A stretch of 33,375 nt of DNA. Source: an uncultured Collinsella sp. GTDB taxonomy: Bacteria > Actinomycetota > Coriobacteriia > Coriobacteriales > Coriobacteriaceae. Where the stretch lies: positions 1 to 33,375 of the forward strand of contig CABRIB010000008.1 in assembly GCA_902470915.1 (NCBI GenBank), given 5' to 3'. This document shows, piece by piece, positions 1 to 7,441 of this stretch (the stretch's first letter is position 1; every line of letters begins with the position of its first letter). The notes beneath the pieces are model-generated. The model did no database searches. It was not told where the DNA came from and saw nothing but the letters and a program-made list of their open reading frames with translations. The position numbers were made by a program, and so were the translations under genes.

Positions 1-46
1 AGATAGGAGTCCGTCTCGTGGGCTCGGAGATGTGTATAAGAGACAG
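1..46 (+). other. Untrimmed Illumina Nextera i7 adapter (not genomic)
   Basis: Bases 13-46 match the 34-nt Nextera read-2 transposon end (starts GTCTCGTGGGCTCGG, ends AGATGTGTATAAGAGACAG). Bases 1-4 (AGAT) are the end of the P7 primer. Bases 5-12 (AGGAGTCC) are the primer-strand form of i7 index N705. The order P7 end, index, transposon end is that of a library molecule, so genomic sequence begins at about base 47. Any reading frame crossing this junction is an artefact. Confidence 0.97.
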
Positions 47-47
47 G

Positions 48-155
48 CTCTCGCCCGTATGTCAAATCGTCGGCATCGCCTTCGACGAACAACGCATCAA
101 CCACGTCCCCACCGATGCCCACGACCTGCCGCTACCCAACATCATCAGCGCCTAA
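48..155 (+). CDS. C-terminal fragment of an unidentified protein (truncated by contig end)
   Basis: From the first genomic bases an open frame of 35 codons runs to a TAA at 153-155. Its codon choice is GC-rich at third positions like the neighbouring genes. The visible tail contains the peptide QIVGIAFDEQRINHVPTDAH and ends NIISA. I recognise no family from so short a piece. The gene's 5' part lies off the contig, because the sequence starts at a library adapter. It converges on metA, with about 40 bp between the two stop codons. It could be a chance frame, but its composition and clean stop make a real gene end more likely than not. Confidence 0.45.
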   Translation, partial: LSPVCQIVGIAFDEQRINHVPTDAHDLPLPNIISA

Positions 156-197
156 CCGCCGCCACATCAGCCACGGCTACAGCAGTACCATCGCAGT

Positions 198-1124
198 CTA
201 GTGCTCCTCGCCGGCGCGGGCCAGGTCGTAGGGCGTGGTCTGGTAGACGTAGTAGTTGAGCCAGTTGGTGTAGAGCAGCTGAGCCTGGCTGCGCCAGACG
301 TTACGCGGCTCGGCGGTGGGGTCGTCCCCAGGGAAGTAATGCGCCGGCACCTGAGGGTTGAGGCCGCGCTTCACGTCGCGCTCGTACTCCAGGCGCAACG
401 TGTCGGTATCGTACTCGGGATGGCCAAAGACAAAGAAGCGGCGGCTGTCGGTCGACTTGACAATGTACAGGCCCACCTCGTCGGACACGGCCACAACCTC
501 AAGCTGCGGCTCGGCCTCCACGTCCTCGCGCCGCACATCGGTATTGCGCGAATGCACGGCATAGAAGCGGTCGTCAAAGCCACGGACCAGCGGGCTTTGC
601 GGCTTCACCAGATAATGCTCGAACACGCCACTCGCCTTTGCCGGCAGGTCGTACTTCTGGATACCGTAATGATGGTACAGGCCGGCCTGTGCGCCCCAAC
701 AAATGTGCAGCGTAGAGTGCACGTGCGTGGTAGACCAGTCCATGATCTGGCAGAGCTCGGGCCAGTAGTCGACCTCCTCGAATGGCATCTGCTCCACGGG
801 CGCGCCCGTGATAATCAGGCCGTCGTAGTGGATGTCGCGGATGTCGTCGAACGTGCGGTAGAACGTCTCCAGGTGGCCGGCGCTCACGTGCGTGGCCTCG
901 TGCGTCTTGGTGCGCAGCAGGTCCACCTCCACCTGCAACGGCGTGTTGGAGAGTTTGCGCATAATCTGCGTCTCGGTGGCGATCTTGGTGGGCATGAGGT
1001 TGAGGATGAGCACACGCAGCGGACGGATGTCCTGGTGCAGCGCGCGGTACTCGGTCATGACAAAGATGTTCTCGCTCTCGAGCTGCGCGGCGGCAGGGAG
1101 GGCGTCGGGGATGCGAATGGGCAT
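198..1124 (-). CDS. metA: Homoserine O-acetyltransferase, MetA family
   Basis: MetA acylates the hydroxyl of L-homoserine, activating it for methionine synthesis in the cytoplasm. The 308-residue length is normal for the family. The catalytic cysteine is Cys142 in HICWGAQAGLYHHYG, and the His/Glu pair is His235 and Glu237 in FGHPEYD, the same numbering as E. coli MetA. Residue 111, in ITGAPVEQMPFEE, is Glu. In this family Glu111 is associated with acetyl-CoA use and Gly111 with succinyl-CoA use, so the product is probably O-acetylhomoserine despite the name usually given to MetA. The start is supported by AAGGAG five bases before the ATG. The gene is divergent from the dehydrogenase at 1336. 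I see no SAM riboswitch or T-box in the roughly 210-bp shared upstream region. Confidence 0.95.
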   Translation of the reverse strand: MPIRIPDALPAAAQLESENIFVMTEYRALHQDIRPLRVLILNLMPTKIATETQIMRKLSNTPLQVEVDLLRTKTHEATHVSAGHLETFYRTFDDIRDIHYDGLIITGAPVEQMPFEEVDYWPELCQIMDWSTTHVHSTLHICWGAQAGLYHHYGIQKYDLPAKASGVFEHYLVKPQSPLVRGFDDRFYAVHSRNTDVRREDVEAEPQLEVVAVSDEVGLYIVKSTDSRRFFVFGHPEYDTDTLRLEYERDVKRGLNPQVPAHYFPGDDPTAEPRNVWRSQAQLLYTNWLNYYVYQTTPYDLARAGEEH

Positions 1125-1292
1125 GGATGCTCCTTACGAGTCAGTTGCAGCTATGGTACAACGAGCGGCCCCATCCGCGCGAGCACATCGCCCAGCGATG
1201 CCGTCAGCGGCCCAAATCACCCCAAAAGTAGAGATTAAGGCATGTCCCAAAAATCTACGGCGCTTTAGTCTAGCAAAGTGGCAGCAGGACGC

Positions 1293-1298
1293 TACAAT
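1293..1298 (+). promoter_or_regulatory. Probable -10 box of the hydroxyacid dehydrogenase gene
   Basis: TACAAT (5/6 match to TATAAT) lies 37 bp before the start codon, giving a leader of about 30 nt. The -35 region is poor (CTAGCA at 17-bp spacing), so the call rests mainly on the -10 and its position. Confidence 0.4.
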
Positions 1299-1335
1299 GG
1301 TTCGACGCGAAAAACTCGGCCGAAAGGATACGTAT

Positions 1336-2313
1336 ATGTACCAGACGCGTAAGATCGGTGTGGTCGGCCAGGGCCACGTAGGAGCACATGTCGCCAACAG
1401 CCTGCTCATGCAGGGCATTGCCGACGAGCTGTACCTGTGCGATATCAACGAGGCCAAGGTGACGTCCGAGGTCCAGGACCTGCGCGACTCCCTTTCGTTT
1501 GTCCCGTACAACACCAAGATCGTCAACTGCTACGACCACTACGAGGAGCTGGCCTGCTGCGACGTCATCGTCAACGCCGCCGGCAAGGTCGCGCTGGCCG
1601 CCGGCAACCGCGACGGCGAGCTGTTCTTTACCACCGACGCCGCCCGCTCCTTTGCCAAGCGCATCGTCGACGCCGGCTTCGACGGCATCTTCGTGAGCAT
1701 CTCCAACCCCTGCGACGTCGTGTGCACCGAGCTGTGGCACCTGACCGGCTACGATCCCAAAAAGATCATCGGCTCGGGCTGCGGTCTGGACTCCGCCCGC
1801 CTGCGCACCGAGATCTCCAAGAAGGTCGGCGTGAGCCCCAAGTCCATCGACGCCTACATGATCGGCGAGCACGGCTTTAGCCAGCTGGCCGCCTTTAAGG
1901 CTGCAACCATCGCCGGCAAGAGCCTCAACGAGCTTCAGGCCGAGAACCCCGACAAGTACGCCTTTGACCACATGGAGGTCGAGGAGCTCGCGCGCAAGGG
2001 CGGCTATGTGACCTACCAGGGCAAGCAGTGCACCGAGTACGCCGTCGCCAACTCCGCCGCGCGCGTCTGCGCCGCCGTGCTGCACAACGAGCACGCCGTG
2101 CTTTCCGCCTCCACGCTCATGACCGGCCAGTATGGCGAGGAGGGCATCTTTACCTCCCTGCCGTGCGTGATCGGCGCCAGGGGCGTCGAGGAGGTCTACA
2201 CGCTCGACCTATCCGAGTACGAGCTCGAGGGCTTCCACAAGAGCTGCCAGCACATTCGCGACAACATCGCCCAACTCGACTGGTGGGACGCCGAGGCCTA
2301 CGACGCAAAGTAG
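1336..2313 (+). CDS. L-2-hydroxyacid dehydrogenase, L-lactate/L-2-hydroxyisocaproate dehydrogenase family
   Basis: This NAD-dependent cytoplasmic enzyme interconverts 2-oxo acids and L-2-hydroxy acids. The 325 residues show the Rossmann glycine motif GQGHVG (11-16), Asp36 at the end of the second strand (NAD preference), the Asp152/Arg155 pair in LDSARLR, and catalytic His179 in IGEHG. The substrate loop (about 82-95) lacks the Gln-Lys-Pro of classic lactate dehydrogenases. With the neighbouring EELARKGGYVTYQGK stretch it resembles the L-hydroxyisocaproate dehydrogenase of lactobacilli, so branched or larger 2-oxo acids from amino acids are likely substrates. Lactate or malate activity cannot be excluded. 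Longer frames begin upstream, but the ATG at 1336 has AAAGGA in place and directly starts the conserved strand. A strong terminator follows. Confidence 0.88.
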   Translation: MYQTRKIGVVGQGHVGAHVANSLLMQGIADELYLCDINEAKVTSEVQDLRDSLSFVPYNTKIVNCYDHYEELACCDVIVNAAGKVALAAGNRDGELFFTTDAARSFAKRIVDAGFDGIFVSISNPCDVVCTELWHLTGYDPKKIIGSGCGLDSARLRTEISKKVGVSPKSIDAYMIGEHGFSQLAAFKAATIAGKSLNELQAENPDKYAFDHMEVEELARKGGYVTYQGKQCTEYAVANSAARVCAAVLHNEHAVLSASTLMTGQYGEEGIFTSLPCVIGARGVEEVYTLDLSEYELEGFHKSCQHIRDNIAQLDWWDAEAYDAK

Positions 2314-2354
2314 GCCGCTGGCTGCCGCAACCTTGCGAATCTAAGCGCGATACT

Positions 2355-2395
2355 AAGCGGGCCGCGCCGGAAATCCCCGGCGCGGCCCGCTTTTT
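2355..2395 (+). terminator. Intrinsic terminator of the dehydrogenase gene
   Basis: A perfect 16-bp GC-rich stem (2355-2370 with 2377-2392) has a 6-nt loop and runs into a T-tract ending at 2395. It lies about 40 bp after the stop codon. The opposite strand has no T-tract, so it appears to act on the plus strand only. Confidence 0.9.
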
Positions 2396-2443
2396 ACGCA
2401 CGCTGTTCACTTGCGAATCGAAGGTGAATGCTTTTCCCGGTAC

Positions 2444-3412
2444 CTAGTACTGCTCGATGCCCATGTAGCGACGAACCTCGGGGCTGTGGTCGAAGACCTT
2501 GCCGCGGGCGGCGCGCAGCTCGCAGCTCATGTTGTAGAAGAAGATCGGCTCCAGGAACGAACGCACGCTGGCAGGCACCTCGCCCACGCCGTACTCAAGC
2601 GCGTCGAGCACCATGACTGTATCGGTGTGCGTGCTGAGGAACGCAAGTGCGCGCTCCTCCATGGGGCGACACTCGCCCGATCCGAGCTGCACAAAGTAGA
2701 ACACGCCGGGCTCGGTGGCCTCGAACGGGCCGTGGAAGTACTCGCCGGAGTGGATGTAGCAGCAGTGCTGCCACTGCATCTCCATGAGCGAGCAGATGGC
2801 CATGGCGTAGGTCTGGCTAAAGTTGGGGCCAGAGCCCAGGATATAGAAGAACTTGTGCTGCTGGCAGAGCTCGGCAAAGCGGGCGCCCAGCTCGGCGTTG
2901 ACCTTCTCGCGGGCGGCGGGCAGCAGCGCATCCATCTTCTTGAGGCCCTCGTACATGTCGGCAAGCGCCTCGTAACCCTCCTGCTGGTCGAGCAGCTCGG
3001 CAGCGATCAGAGCGCCGATGCCCTGCGGCACCTCGGCCTGCGGCACGCCCTCGCCCCAGGGGTAGACCCAGGTGGTCCACTTGCCGTTGTCGATCTTGGA
3101 GCCCTCGCAGTCGGTCATGGCGACGACCTCGGCACCGGCGGCCAGCGCCATCTCGCAGCCGTCGACGACCTCCTGCGTGTTGCCGCTGTGGCTGCAGGCG
3201 ATGACGAGCGACTTCTCGCCAAGACTCTTGGGAGCCATCAGGCAAAACTCGCGTGCCGTGTAGACTGTCGAGGTAAACGTGGTGGCCTCGCGCTTGAGCA
3301 GTTCGTTAGCCGGCATCAGGTCGATCATCGAACCGCCGCAGGCGATCCAAAAGACGTTCTCGATCTTGCCCTTGCGCTCGATGACTTCCTGAACCAGATC
3401 ATATGCGTTCAT
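2444..3412 (-). CDS. SIS-domain fructosamine-6-phosphate deglycase-like protein (paralogue 1)
   Basis: Proteins of this FrlB/FraB/GfrE-GfrF type cleave phosphorylated Amadori compounds into a hexose phosphate and a free amine. The 322 residues form two SIS folds (about 15-150 and 175-310). The phosphosugar site of the first is SHSGNTQEV (74-82). Glu211 (in LMEMQWQH) and His227 (in SGEYFHGPFE) are 16 residues apart, like the catalytic Glu/His pair described for FraB. The C-terminus VRRYMGIEQY resembles the family's typical RRY ending. The start is fixed by AAGGAGGA nine bases upstream. The gene has its own promoter and lies downstream of a GntR/UTRA repressor on the same strand. Glucosamine-phosphate isomerase activity is the main alternative, but no glutaminase domain is present. 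The exact substrate is not readable from sequence. Confidence 0.82.
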   Translation of the reverse strand: MNAYDLVQEVIERKGKIENVFWIACGGSMIDLMPANELLKREATTFTSTVYTAREFCLMAPKSLGEKSLVIACSHSGNTQEVVDGCEMALAAGAEVVAMTDCEGSKIDNGKWTTWVYPWGEGVPQAEVPQGIGALIAAELLDQQEGYEALADMYEGLKKMDALLPAAREKVNAELGARFAELCQQHKFFYILGSGPNFSQTYAMAICSLMEMQWQHCCYIHSGEYFHGPFEATEPGVFYFVQLGSGECRPMEERALAFLSTHTDTVMVLDALEYGVGEVPASVRSFLEPIFFYNMSCELRAARGKVFDHSPEVRRYMGIEQY

Positions 3413-3468
3413 CCTGATGTTCCTCCTTGTGGGGTGGCTTTGAGCGACGGCAGCTCGTACCTGCTGTC

Positions 3469-3547
3469 GTTCTATGTTGTCCTATTTATAACACGCGTAA
3501 CAACGCCCGTGAAGTCATCTCGGCAAATTTGTTCTATGTTGTTCTAT
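3469..3547 (-). promoter_or_regulatory. Paired operator repeats flanking the deglycase-1 promoter
   Basis: Two 17-bp copies, identical but for one base, lie at 3469-3485 and 3531-3547, 62 bp apart. On the minus strand they read ATAG[A/G]ACAACATAGAAC, itself a tandem of two ATAGAAC-like units 10 bp apart. One copy covers the end of the -10 box and the transcription start; the other lies just upstream of the -35. This arrangement suits binding, possibly with looping, by the adjacent GntR/UTRA protein. The assignment to that protein is inferred from position. Confidence 0.7.
3485..3513 (-). promoter_or_regulatory. Promoter of deglycase 1
   Basis: On the minus strand TTCACG (3508-3513) and TATAAA (3485-3490) are separated by exactly 17 bp. 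They match the sigma-A consensus at 4/6 and 5/6. The predicted leader to the ATG at 3412 is about 65 nt. Confidence 0.65.
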
Positions 3548-3556
3548 CTGTGGACG

Positions 3557-4312
3557 TTAGATGTCGAAGACGTAGCGCGAGCCCACAATCTTTTGGCGAC
3601 CGAGCAACAGAGGGTGCCCACCGGCGTCGGTAAAGTAGGCCTCCATATAGAAGAGCGGCTCACCGACCGGCACCTCCAGCAGCGGGGCCGTTTGGGCATC
3701 GGCAAGCGCAATCTCCACGGTGCAGGGGTCGGACTTGAGCGGCGCGCGACCCGAATGCTCGGCAACGAGCGCAAAGATGGAATTGTCCGTGAGGTTCTTG
3801 TCGGCAAGCGTCTGCAGATAGGGATGGTCGGCGAGCACAAAGGCGTTGTTCTCAAGCATGACAGGGATGCCGTCGGCTGTGCGCACGCGTTCGACCACGA
3901 TAAGCTCGCAGCCGGGCTCCACGCCAAAGAACGCCGCATCCTCGTGCGTCGCTGCGACCACCGTGCGCGACACCAGACGCGCACCCGGCACCATGTCGTT
4001 GGCAGCACAACCCTCAGTAAAGCTCTGGACGTCACCCTTCTGGCGAATCTTGCGCTTGAGCTTGGGAGCGCACACAAAGGTGCCCCTCCCCTGCTGGCGG
4101 TTGAGATACCCCGCACGCGACAGCTCCTCGATGGCGCGACGCACGGTGACGCGCCCCACGCCGTAGGACTTCGCGAGCTCCATCTCGGAAGGAATGCGCG
4201 AGCCGGCAGCGTACACGCCGCGCGCGATCTCGCCCTTTAGGTCGTCCATGACCTGCTGGTACAGCGGCACGGCGGACACGTCAGTACGGTCGGTCTTGCT
4301 ATCGAAAGCCAT
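3557..4312 (-). CDS. GntR/HutC-family repressor with UTRA domain (regulator 1)
   Basis: The 251-residue cytoplasmic transcription factor has an N-terminal winged helix (about 16-80: PLYQQVMDDLKGEIARGVYA, then RVTVRRAIEELSRAGYL and QQGRGTFV) and a C-terminal UTRA effector domain (about 100-250) ending VGSRYVFDI. UTRA domains bind small ligands, commonly phosphorylated sugars, and release DNA. The gene precedes deglycase 1, whose promoter is flanked by paired repeats, so it is the likely repressor of that gene. Its start codon is two bases after the recQ stop codon, implying translational coupling and co-transcription with recQ. It is paralogous to the regulator at 6687. Confidence 0.88.
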   Translation of the reverse strand: MAFDSKTDRTDVSAVPLYQQVMDDLKGEIARGVYAAGSRIPSEMELAKSYGVGRVTVRRAIEELSRAGYLNRQQGRGTFVCAPKLKRKIRQKGDVQSFTEGCAANDMVPGARLVSRTVVAATHEDAAFFGVEPGCELIVVERVRTADGIPVMLENNAFVLADHPYLQTLADKNLTDNSIFALVAEHSGRAPLKSDPCTVEIALADAQTAPLLEVPVGEPLFYMEAYFTDAGGHPLLLGRQKIVGSRYVFDI

Positions 4313-4314
4313 CG

Positions 4315-6291
4315 TTACGCTCCATCCCGCGCATGCTCGGACTCAAATTCTACAATCGCCGCCATAAACTGCTCGCCAAAGGCGTCGGCCTTTTTCTCGC
4401 CGATACCGTTGACCTGGATCAGCTCGTCGCGTGTCTGAGGGCGCAGACGGCACAGGCCGCGCAGGGCCTTGTCGGAGAAGACCATGTACGGCGCCATCTC
4501 CAGCTCGGTCGAGATCTCCTTGCGCAGGGCACGCAGACGCTCGAACAGCTCGGCATCGTCGCCAACGCGCGGGCGCTGCTCCAGCTCGGCCTCCTCACGC
4601 AGCAGATCGACGGCGCGGCGGGCGCGGGCCGAGGCCTTGCGCTTGGACGCGCGACGCTTAACGGTAAAGGCAAACGCCTCGTCCTCGACCTCGCCGGCAC
4701 GCGGACCCAGACCCACGACCGGGTACTGCCCCTGCGAGGTTGCCAAATAACCGCGGCCGCACAGCTGCCCGATGATGTCCTTAATGCGCCCGACTGATTC
4801 GCTCGACAGCTCACCATAGCCGCGGTCCTCGTCCAGATGCATCTGGCGAATGCGCTCGGTGTTGCCGCCGTGGAGCACATCGGCGATCAGCGACTTGCCA
4901 AAGCGCATGGGACGCGTGGCCACATAACGCACGGCGGCGCGGGCCATATCGGTGACGTCCTCGACCTCGAACTGCGTGAGGCAGTTGCTGCAGTTGCCGC
5001 AGCCCTCGGCGTCGTCTGTCGTGCCACCCGCGGCGGCTGTTGCATGCTCGGCCGCGGCCTCGTCGCCAAAGTAGCGCAGCATGTATTCGCGCAGGCAGCC
5101 GGTGGTATTGCAGTAGCCCTCCATCTGGCTGAGCAGACGATAACGGTTTTGGAGCGCCCATGCGCGCTGCTCGTCATCGAGCGCCTCGTCGGCCGCATCG
5201 CCACGGTCGATCAGAAAGCGGCGCATGCGAAAATCGTTGCCGTTCCACAGCAAGTGGCAGCTGGCCGGGTCGCCATCGCGGCCGGCGCGACCAGCCTCCT
5301 GGTAGTAGGCCTCGATGCTCTCGGGCACGTTGTTGTGGATCACGTAGCGCACGTTGGGCTTGTCGATGCCCATGCCAAAGGCGTTGGTGGCAACCATCAC
5401 CTGAATGTCGTCGTCGATAAAAGCGCGCTGGCTTTGCCGGCGGGCGTCGTTGCCCATGCCGGCATGGTAGCGGCCCACGCGAATGCCGCTGGGGCCCAGT
5501 GCCTCGGCAAGCTCCGCGGCCAGCGCGTCGACCGTCTTGCGGGTCGAGCAATACACGATGCCGCTCTCGCTCGAATGCGCGATCACGTAGTCGCGCACCC
5601 AGGCGGTCTTGGCCTTGTCGCCCATCTCCTCGCAACCAAAGTAGAGGTTCTTGCGATCGAAGCCCGTCACTACCGTCGCGGGATTTTGCAGGCCGAGCAT
5701 CTGCTGAATGTCCGCGCGCACGCGCTCGGTCGCCGTGGCGGTAAACGCCGCCACGATCGGGCGCCGCGGCAGCGAATCGATAAACTCGCGAATCTGCAAG
5801 TAAGCGGGACGGAAATCCTGGCCCCACTGGCTCACGCAGTGAGCCTCGTCAATGGCCACGAGCGGAACGCCAATGCCGCCTTCGGCCGCAGCTTCCTGCG
5901 CAAAGGCCAGAAAGCGCGGCTCGAGCAGGCGCTCGGGCGCCACATACATAAGCTGATAGCGGCCCTCGCGCGCCCGCTTGAGCACGGTGTTTTGCTGGGC
6001 CGGAGTAAGACTGGAGTTGAGATAGCTGGGGCGCGCACCCGCCGCGAGCAGCGCGCGGGTCTGGTCCTCCATAAGCGACAGCAACGGGCTCACCACAAAG
6101 GTGATACCAGGCAGCATGAGCGCGGGCACCTGGTAGCAAATGGACTTGCCGGCGCCTGTGGGCATAACGCCGAGCGCATCGCGGCCGGCAAGAATCGCAT
6201 CCACCATGCGGTCCTGCCCCGGGCGAAACGAGGTGTAGCCAAAATAGGCGCCGAGCGTGTCGAGCGCCATCTGCTGCATGCTATCGGTCAT
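4315..6291 (-). CDS. recQ: ATP-dependent DNA helicase RecQ
   Basis: RecQ unwinds DNA 3' to 5' in recombination and fork repair. The 658 residues contain the Q-motif region FRPGQ, Walker A MPTGAGKS with Lys49, the DEAH box at 148-151 followed by CVSQWGQDFRP, and motif VI QEAGRAGRDG. A RecQ C-terminal zinc site is formed by cysteines in YCNTTGC and GCGNCSNC. A winged-helix domain follows, then a C-terminal HRDC domain (about 580-650, including INGIGEKKADAFGEQF-like sequence). The gene sits inside the sugar locus and abuts regulator 1 with a 2-bp gap. That is unusual company for recQ and suggests an accident of gene order rather than shared function. Confidence 0.95.
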   Translation of the reverse strand: MTDSMQQMALDTLGAYFGYTSFRPGQDRMVDAILAGRDALGVMPTGAGKSICYQVPALMLPGITFVVSPLLSLMEDQTRALLAAGARPSYLNSSLTPAQQNTVLKRAREGRYQLMYVAPERLLEPRFLAFAQEAAAEGGIGVPLVAIDEAHCVSQWGQDFRPAYLQIREFIDSLPRRPIVAAFTATATERVRADIQQMLGLQNPATVVTGFDRKNLYFGCEEMGDKAKTAWVRDYVIAHSSESGIVYCSTRKTVDALAAELAEALGPSGIRVGRYHAGMGNDARRQSQRAFIDDDIQVMVATNAFGMGIDKPNVRYVIHNNVPESIEAYYQEAGRAGRDGDPASCHLLWNGNDFRMRRFLIDRGDAADEALDDEQRAWALQNRYRLLSQMEGYCNTTGCLREYMLRYFGDEAAAEHATAAAGGTTDDAEGCGNCSNCLTQFEVEDVTDMARAAVRYVATRPMRFGKSLIADVLHGGNTERIRQMHLDEDRGYGELSSESVGRIKDIIGQLCGRGYLATSQGQYPVVGLGPRAGEVEDEAFAFTVKRRASKRKASARARRAVDLLREEAELEQRPRVGDDAELFERLRALRKEISTELEMAPYMVFSDKALRGLCRLRPQTRDELIQVNGIGEKKADAFGEQFMAAIVEFESEHARDGA

Positions 6292-6366
6292 GGTTTCCTA
6301 ACGTCCAAGTCATCTGCCGCCGATTATACGCCGCCACGCGGACCGGCGTCGCCCGGCCGCCGCCCA

Positions 6367-6455
6367 GACTAGTCGTTGGGGACGTTCTTAAACGACTAGT
6401 CAAACAAGAACGTCCCCAACGACTAGTCATTTAAGAACGTCCCCAATGACTAATC
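6367..6455. repeat. Palindromic REP-like repeat (GTCRTTGGGGACGT family), one inverted pair plus a third arm
   Basis: A perfect 23-bp inverted repeat (6367-6389 with 6406-6428) surrounds a 16-nt centre that itself contains GACTAGTC. A third degenerate arm follows at 6431-6455. The core motif TAGTCRTTGGGGACGT recurs at 14946-14973. The structure fits a REP-type element, of the kind mobilised by RAYT transposases in trans. No such transposase is in the window. The element lies upstream of recQ, outside any coding frame. Confidence 0.8.
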
Positions 6456-6500
6456 TCTTGATAAACGCGGAAACGCCGCTGGTTGAGCATAAGCCAGCGA

Positions 6501-6598
6501 AAACGCCCCTAAGCGAGCAAGGTGACGTGAAAGAGGAGGGAAGCGTACTTCGGTACGCGACCGACGATTGAACGTCAGATTGCCGCTTAGGGGCGTTT
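6501..6598. repeat. Structured hairpin element, family A, copy 1
   Basis: A 98-nt element. Its outer stem is AAACGCCCCTAAGCG (6501-6515) with its complement at 6584-6598. A bulged A (6516) is followed by GCAA/TTGC pairing (6517-6520 with 6580-6583). A second stem is TGACGT/ACGTCA (6523-6528 with 6572-6577). An inner GCGTAC hairpin carries a TTCG loop (6543-6558). Copy 2 at 15063 has the same architecture with different but complementary arms. Both copies lie 3' of minus-strand genes, after a 12-bp hairpin. On the minus strand the element ends in GGGGCGTTTT, so it could double as a terminator. Strand and function are not established. Confidence 0.7.
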
Positions 6599-6658
6599 GC
6601 AGCGTCGACTGGTCCGTCGTTCGTTAGAACGGCGGAACCAAAGGCGCAGCGTCGAGCC

Positions 6659-6686
6659 GTTACGCGGTTTGGTAAAACCGCGTAAC
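6659..6686 (-). terminator. Perfect 12-bp hairpin abutting the regulator-2 stop codon
   Basis: GTTACGCGGTTT pairs perfectly with AAACCGCGTAAC around a GGTA loop, ending on the base before the TAA of regulator 2. There is no T-tract, so termination is uncertain; it may stabilise the mRNA 3' end. An identical hairpin follows deglycase 3 at 15175. Confidence 0.5.
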
Positions 6687-7406
6687 TTACATCACCATAA
6701 CGTAGCGCGATCCCACGTAGTACTGCTTACCCATCAGGACCGGCTCGCCATTGGGGCCGATAAAGCCGGCACGCAGGTTGAGCAGTGGATCGTGCGGAGC
6801 AATGCCCAACTCGGCCGCCTGCTCGGTATTGGCACGAACGGCCTCGACCGTGCGGTAGCCAACCGAGACAATCGGCGTTCCGCCAACACGCTCGACCTCG
6901 GCAAAAATCGACTTGTCCTCAAGATCGGCCGTCAACAGCTCACGGTAGGCGTCAAACGGCACAAAGATGTTCTCCTCAAAAATGGGCTCGCCGTCGGCCG
7001 TACGCACGCGCTTGATGTGCAGCAGCAGCGCGTCCTTCTGCAGGCCAAAGAACTCCATCTCGTTTTGACGTGCCGGCACAATCTGGCGATCGACCACATG
7101 CGCGCCCGCCTTCATGTCATTATCGGCACACAGCGCGGTAAACGTCTGCAGCGTCGAAGCGTGGAACTGGCGGTTGATGTGCGGCGTGGAGACAAAGGTG
7201 CCACGGCCCTGCTGCTTAACCAGGTAGCCATCGGAGCACAGCTCCTCGACGGCGCGGCGCACCGTAATGCGGCTCACGTCGTACTGCTCGGCTAGCTCAA
7301 GCTCGGACGGAATACGCTCCTTGGGTGCATAAACACCTTTCTCGATCGCGTCCTTGATTTCGTCATAAATCTGCTGGTAAAGCGGTGCATTTTTGGGCGT
7401 AGGCAT
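6687..7406 (-). CDS. GntR/HutC-family repressor with UTRA domain (regulator 2)
   Basis: This 239-residue DNA-binding regulator has a winged helix (about 8-72: PLYQQIYDEIKDAIEKGVYA, RITVRRAVEELCSDGYLV, QQGRGTFV) and a UTRA ligand domain (about 90-239) ending YYVGSRYVMVM. It is a close paralogue of regulator 1. It is monocistronic, with a hairpin right after the stop. An AT-rich site at 7442-7458 upstream of its start resembles sites before the PTS operon and the EamA permease. I therefore infer that it autoregulates and controls the PTS-deglycase 2 operon. The likely effector is a phosphorylated fructosamine, but this is an inference from the neighbourhood. Confidence 0.88.
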   Translation of the reverse strand: MPTPKNAPLYQQIYDEIKDAIEKGVYAPKERIPSELELAEQYDVSRITVRRAVEELCSDGYLVKQQGRGTFVSTPHINRQFHASTLQTFTALCADNDMKAGAHVVDRQIVPARQNEMEFFGLQKDALLLHIKRVRTADGEPIFEENIFVPFDAYRELLTADLEDKSIFAEVERVGGTPIVSVGYRTVEAVRANTEQAAELGIAPHDPLLNLRAGFIGPNGEPVLMGKQYYVGSRYVMVM

Positions 7407-7441
7407 ATCTAATCACTCTTATTGGAATATCGAAATAACTA

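Noticed and set aside
32..259. Open frame running from the left end across the adapter
   Set aside because: Its first codons are Nextera adapter sequence and its end lies antisense to metA; it is an artefact.
201..1238. Long plus-strand frame opposite metA
   Set aside because: It mirrors metA codons on the other strand, has no ribosome-binding site and has a composition typical of antisense frames in GC-rich DNA.
1125..1335. SAM riboswitch or T-box upstream of metA
   Set aside because: I looked for a terminator/antiterminator pair and conserved T-box or SAM motifs in the shared metA/dehydrogenase upstream region and found none.
2411..4240. 609-codon plus-strand frame opposite deglycase 1 and regulator 1
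   Set aside because: It spans two well-supported minus-strand genes and the promoter between them and shows no protein family.
6501..6598. Family A element as a group II intron, tRNA-like RNA or CRISPR repeat
   Set aside because: It has no domain V, no cloverleaf and no regularly spaced copies; only a long covarying hairpin can be supported.
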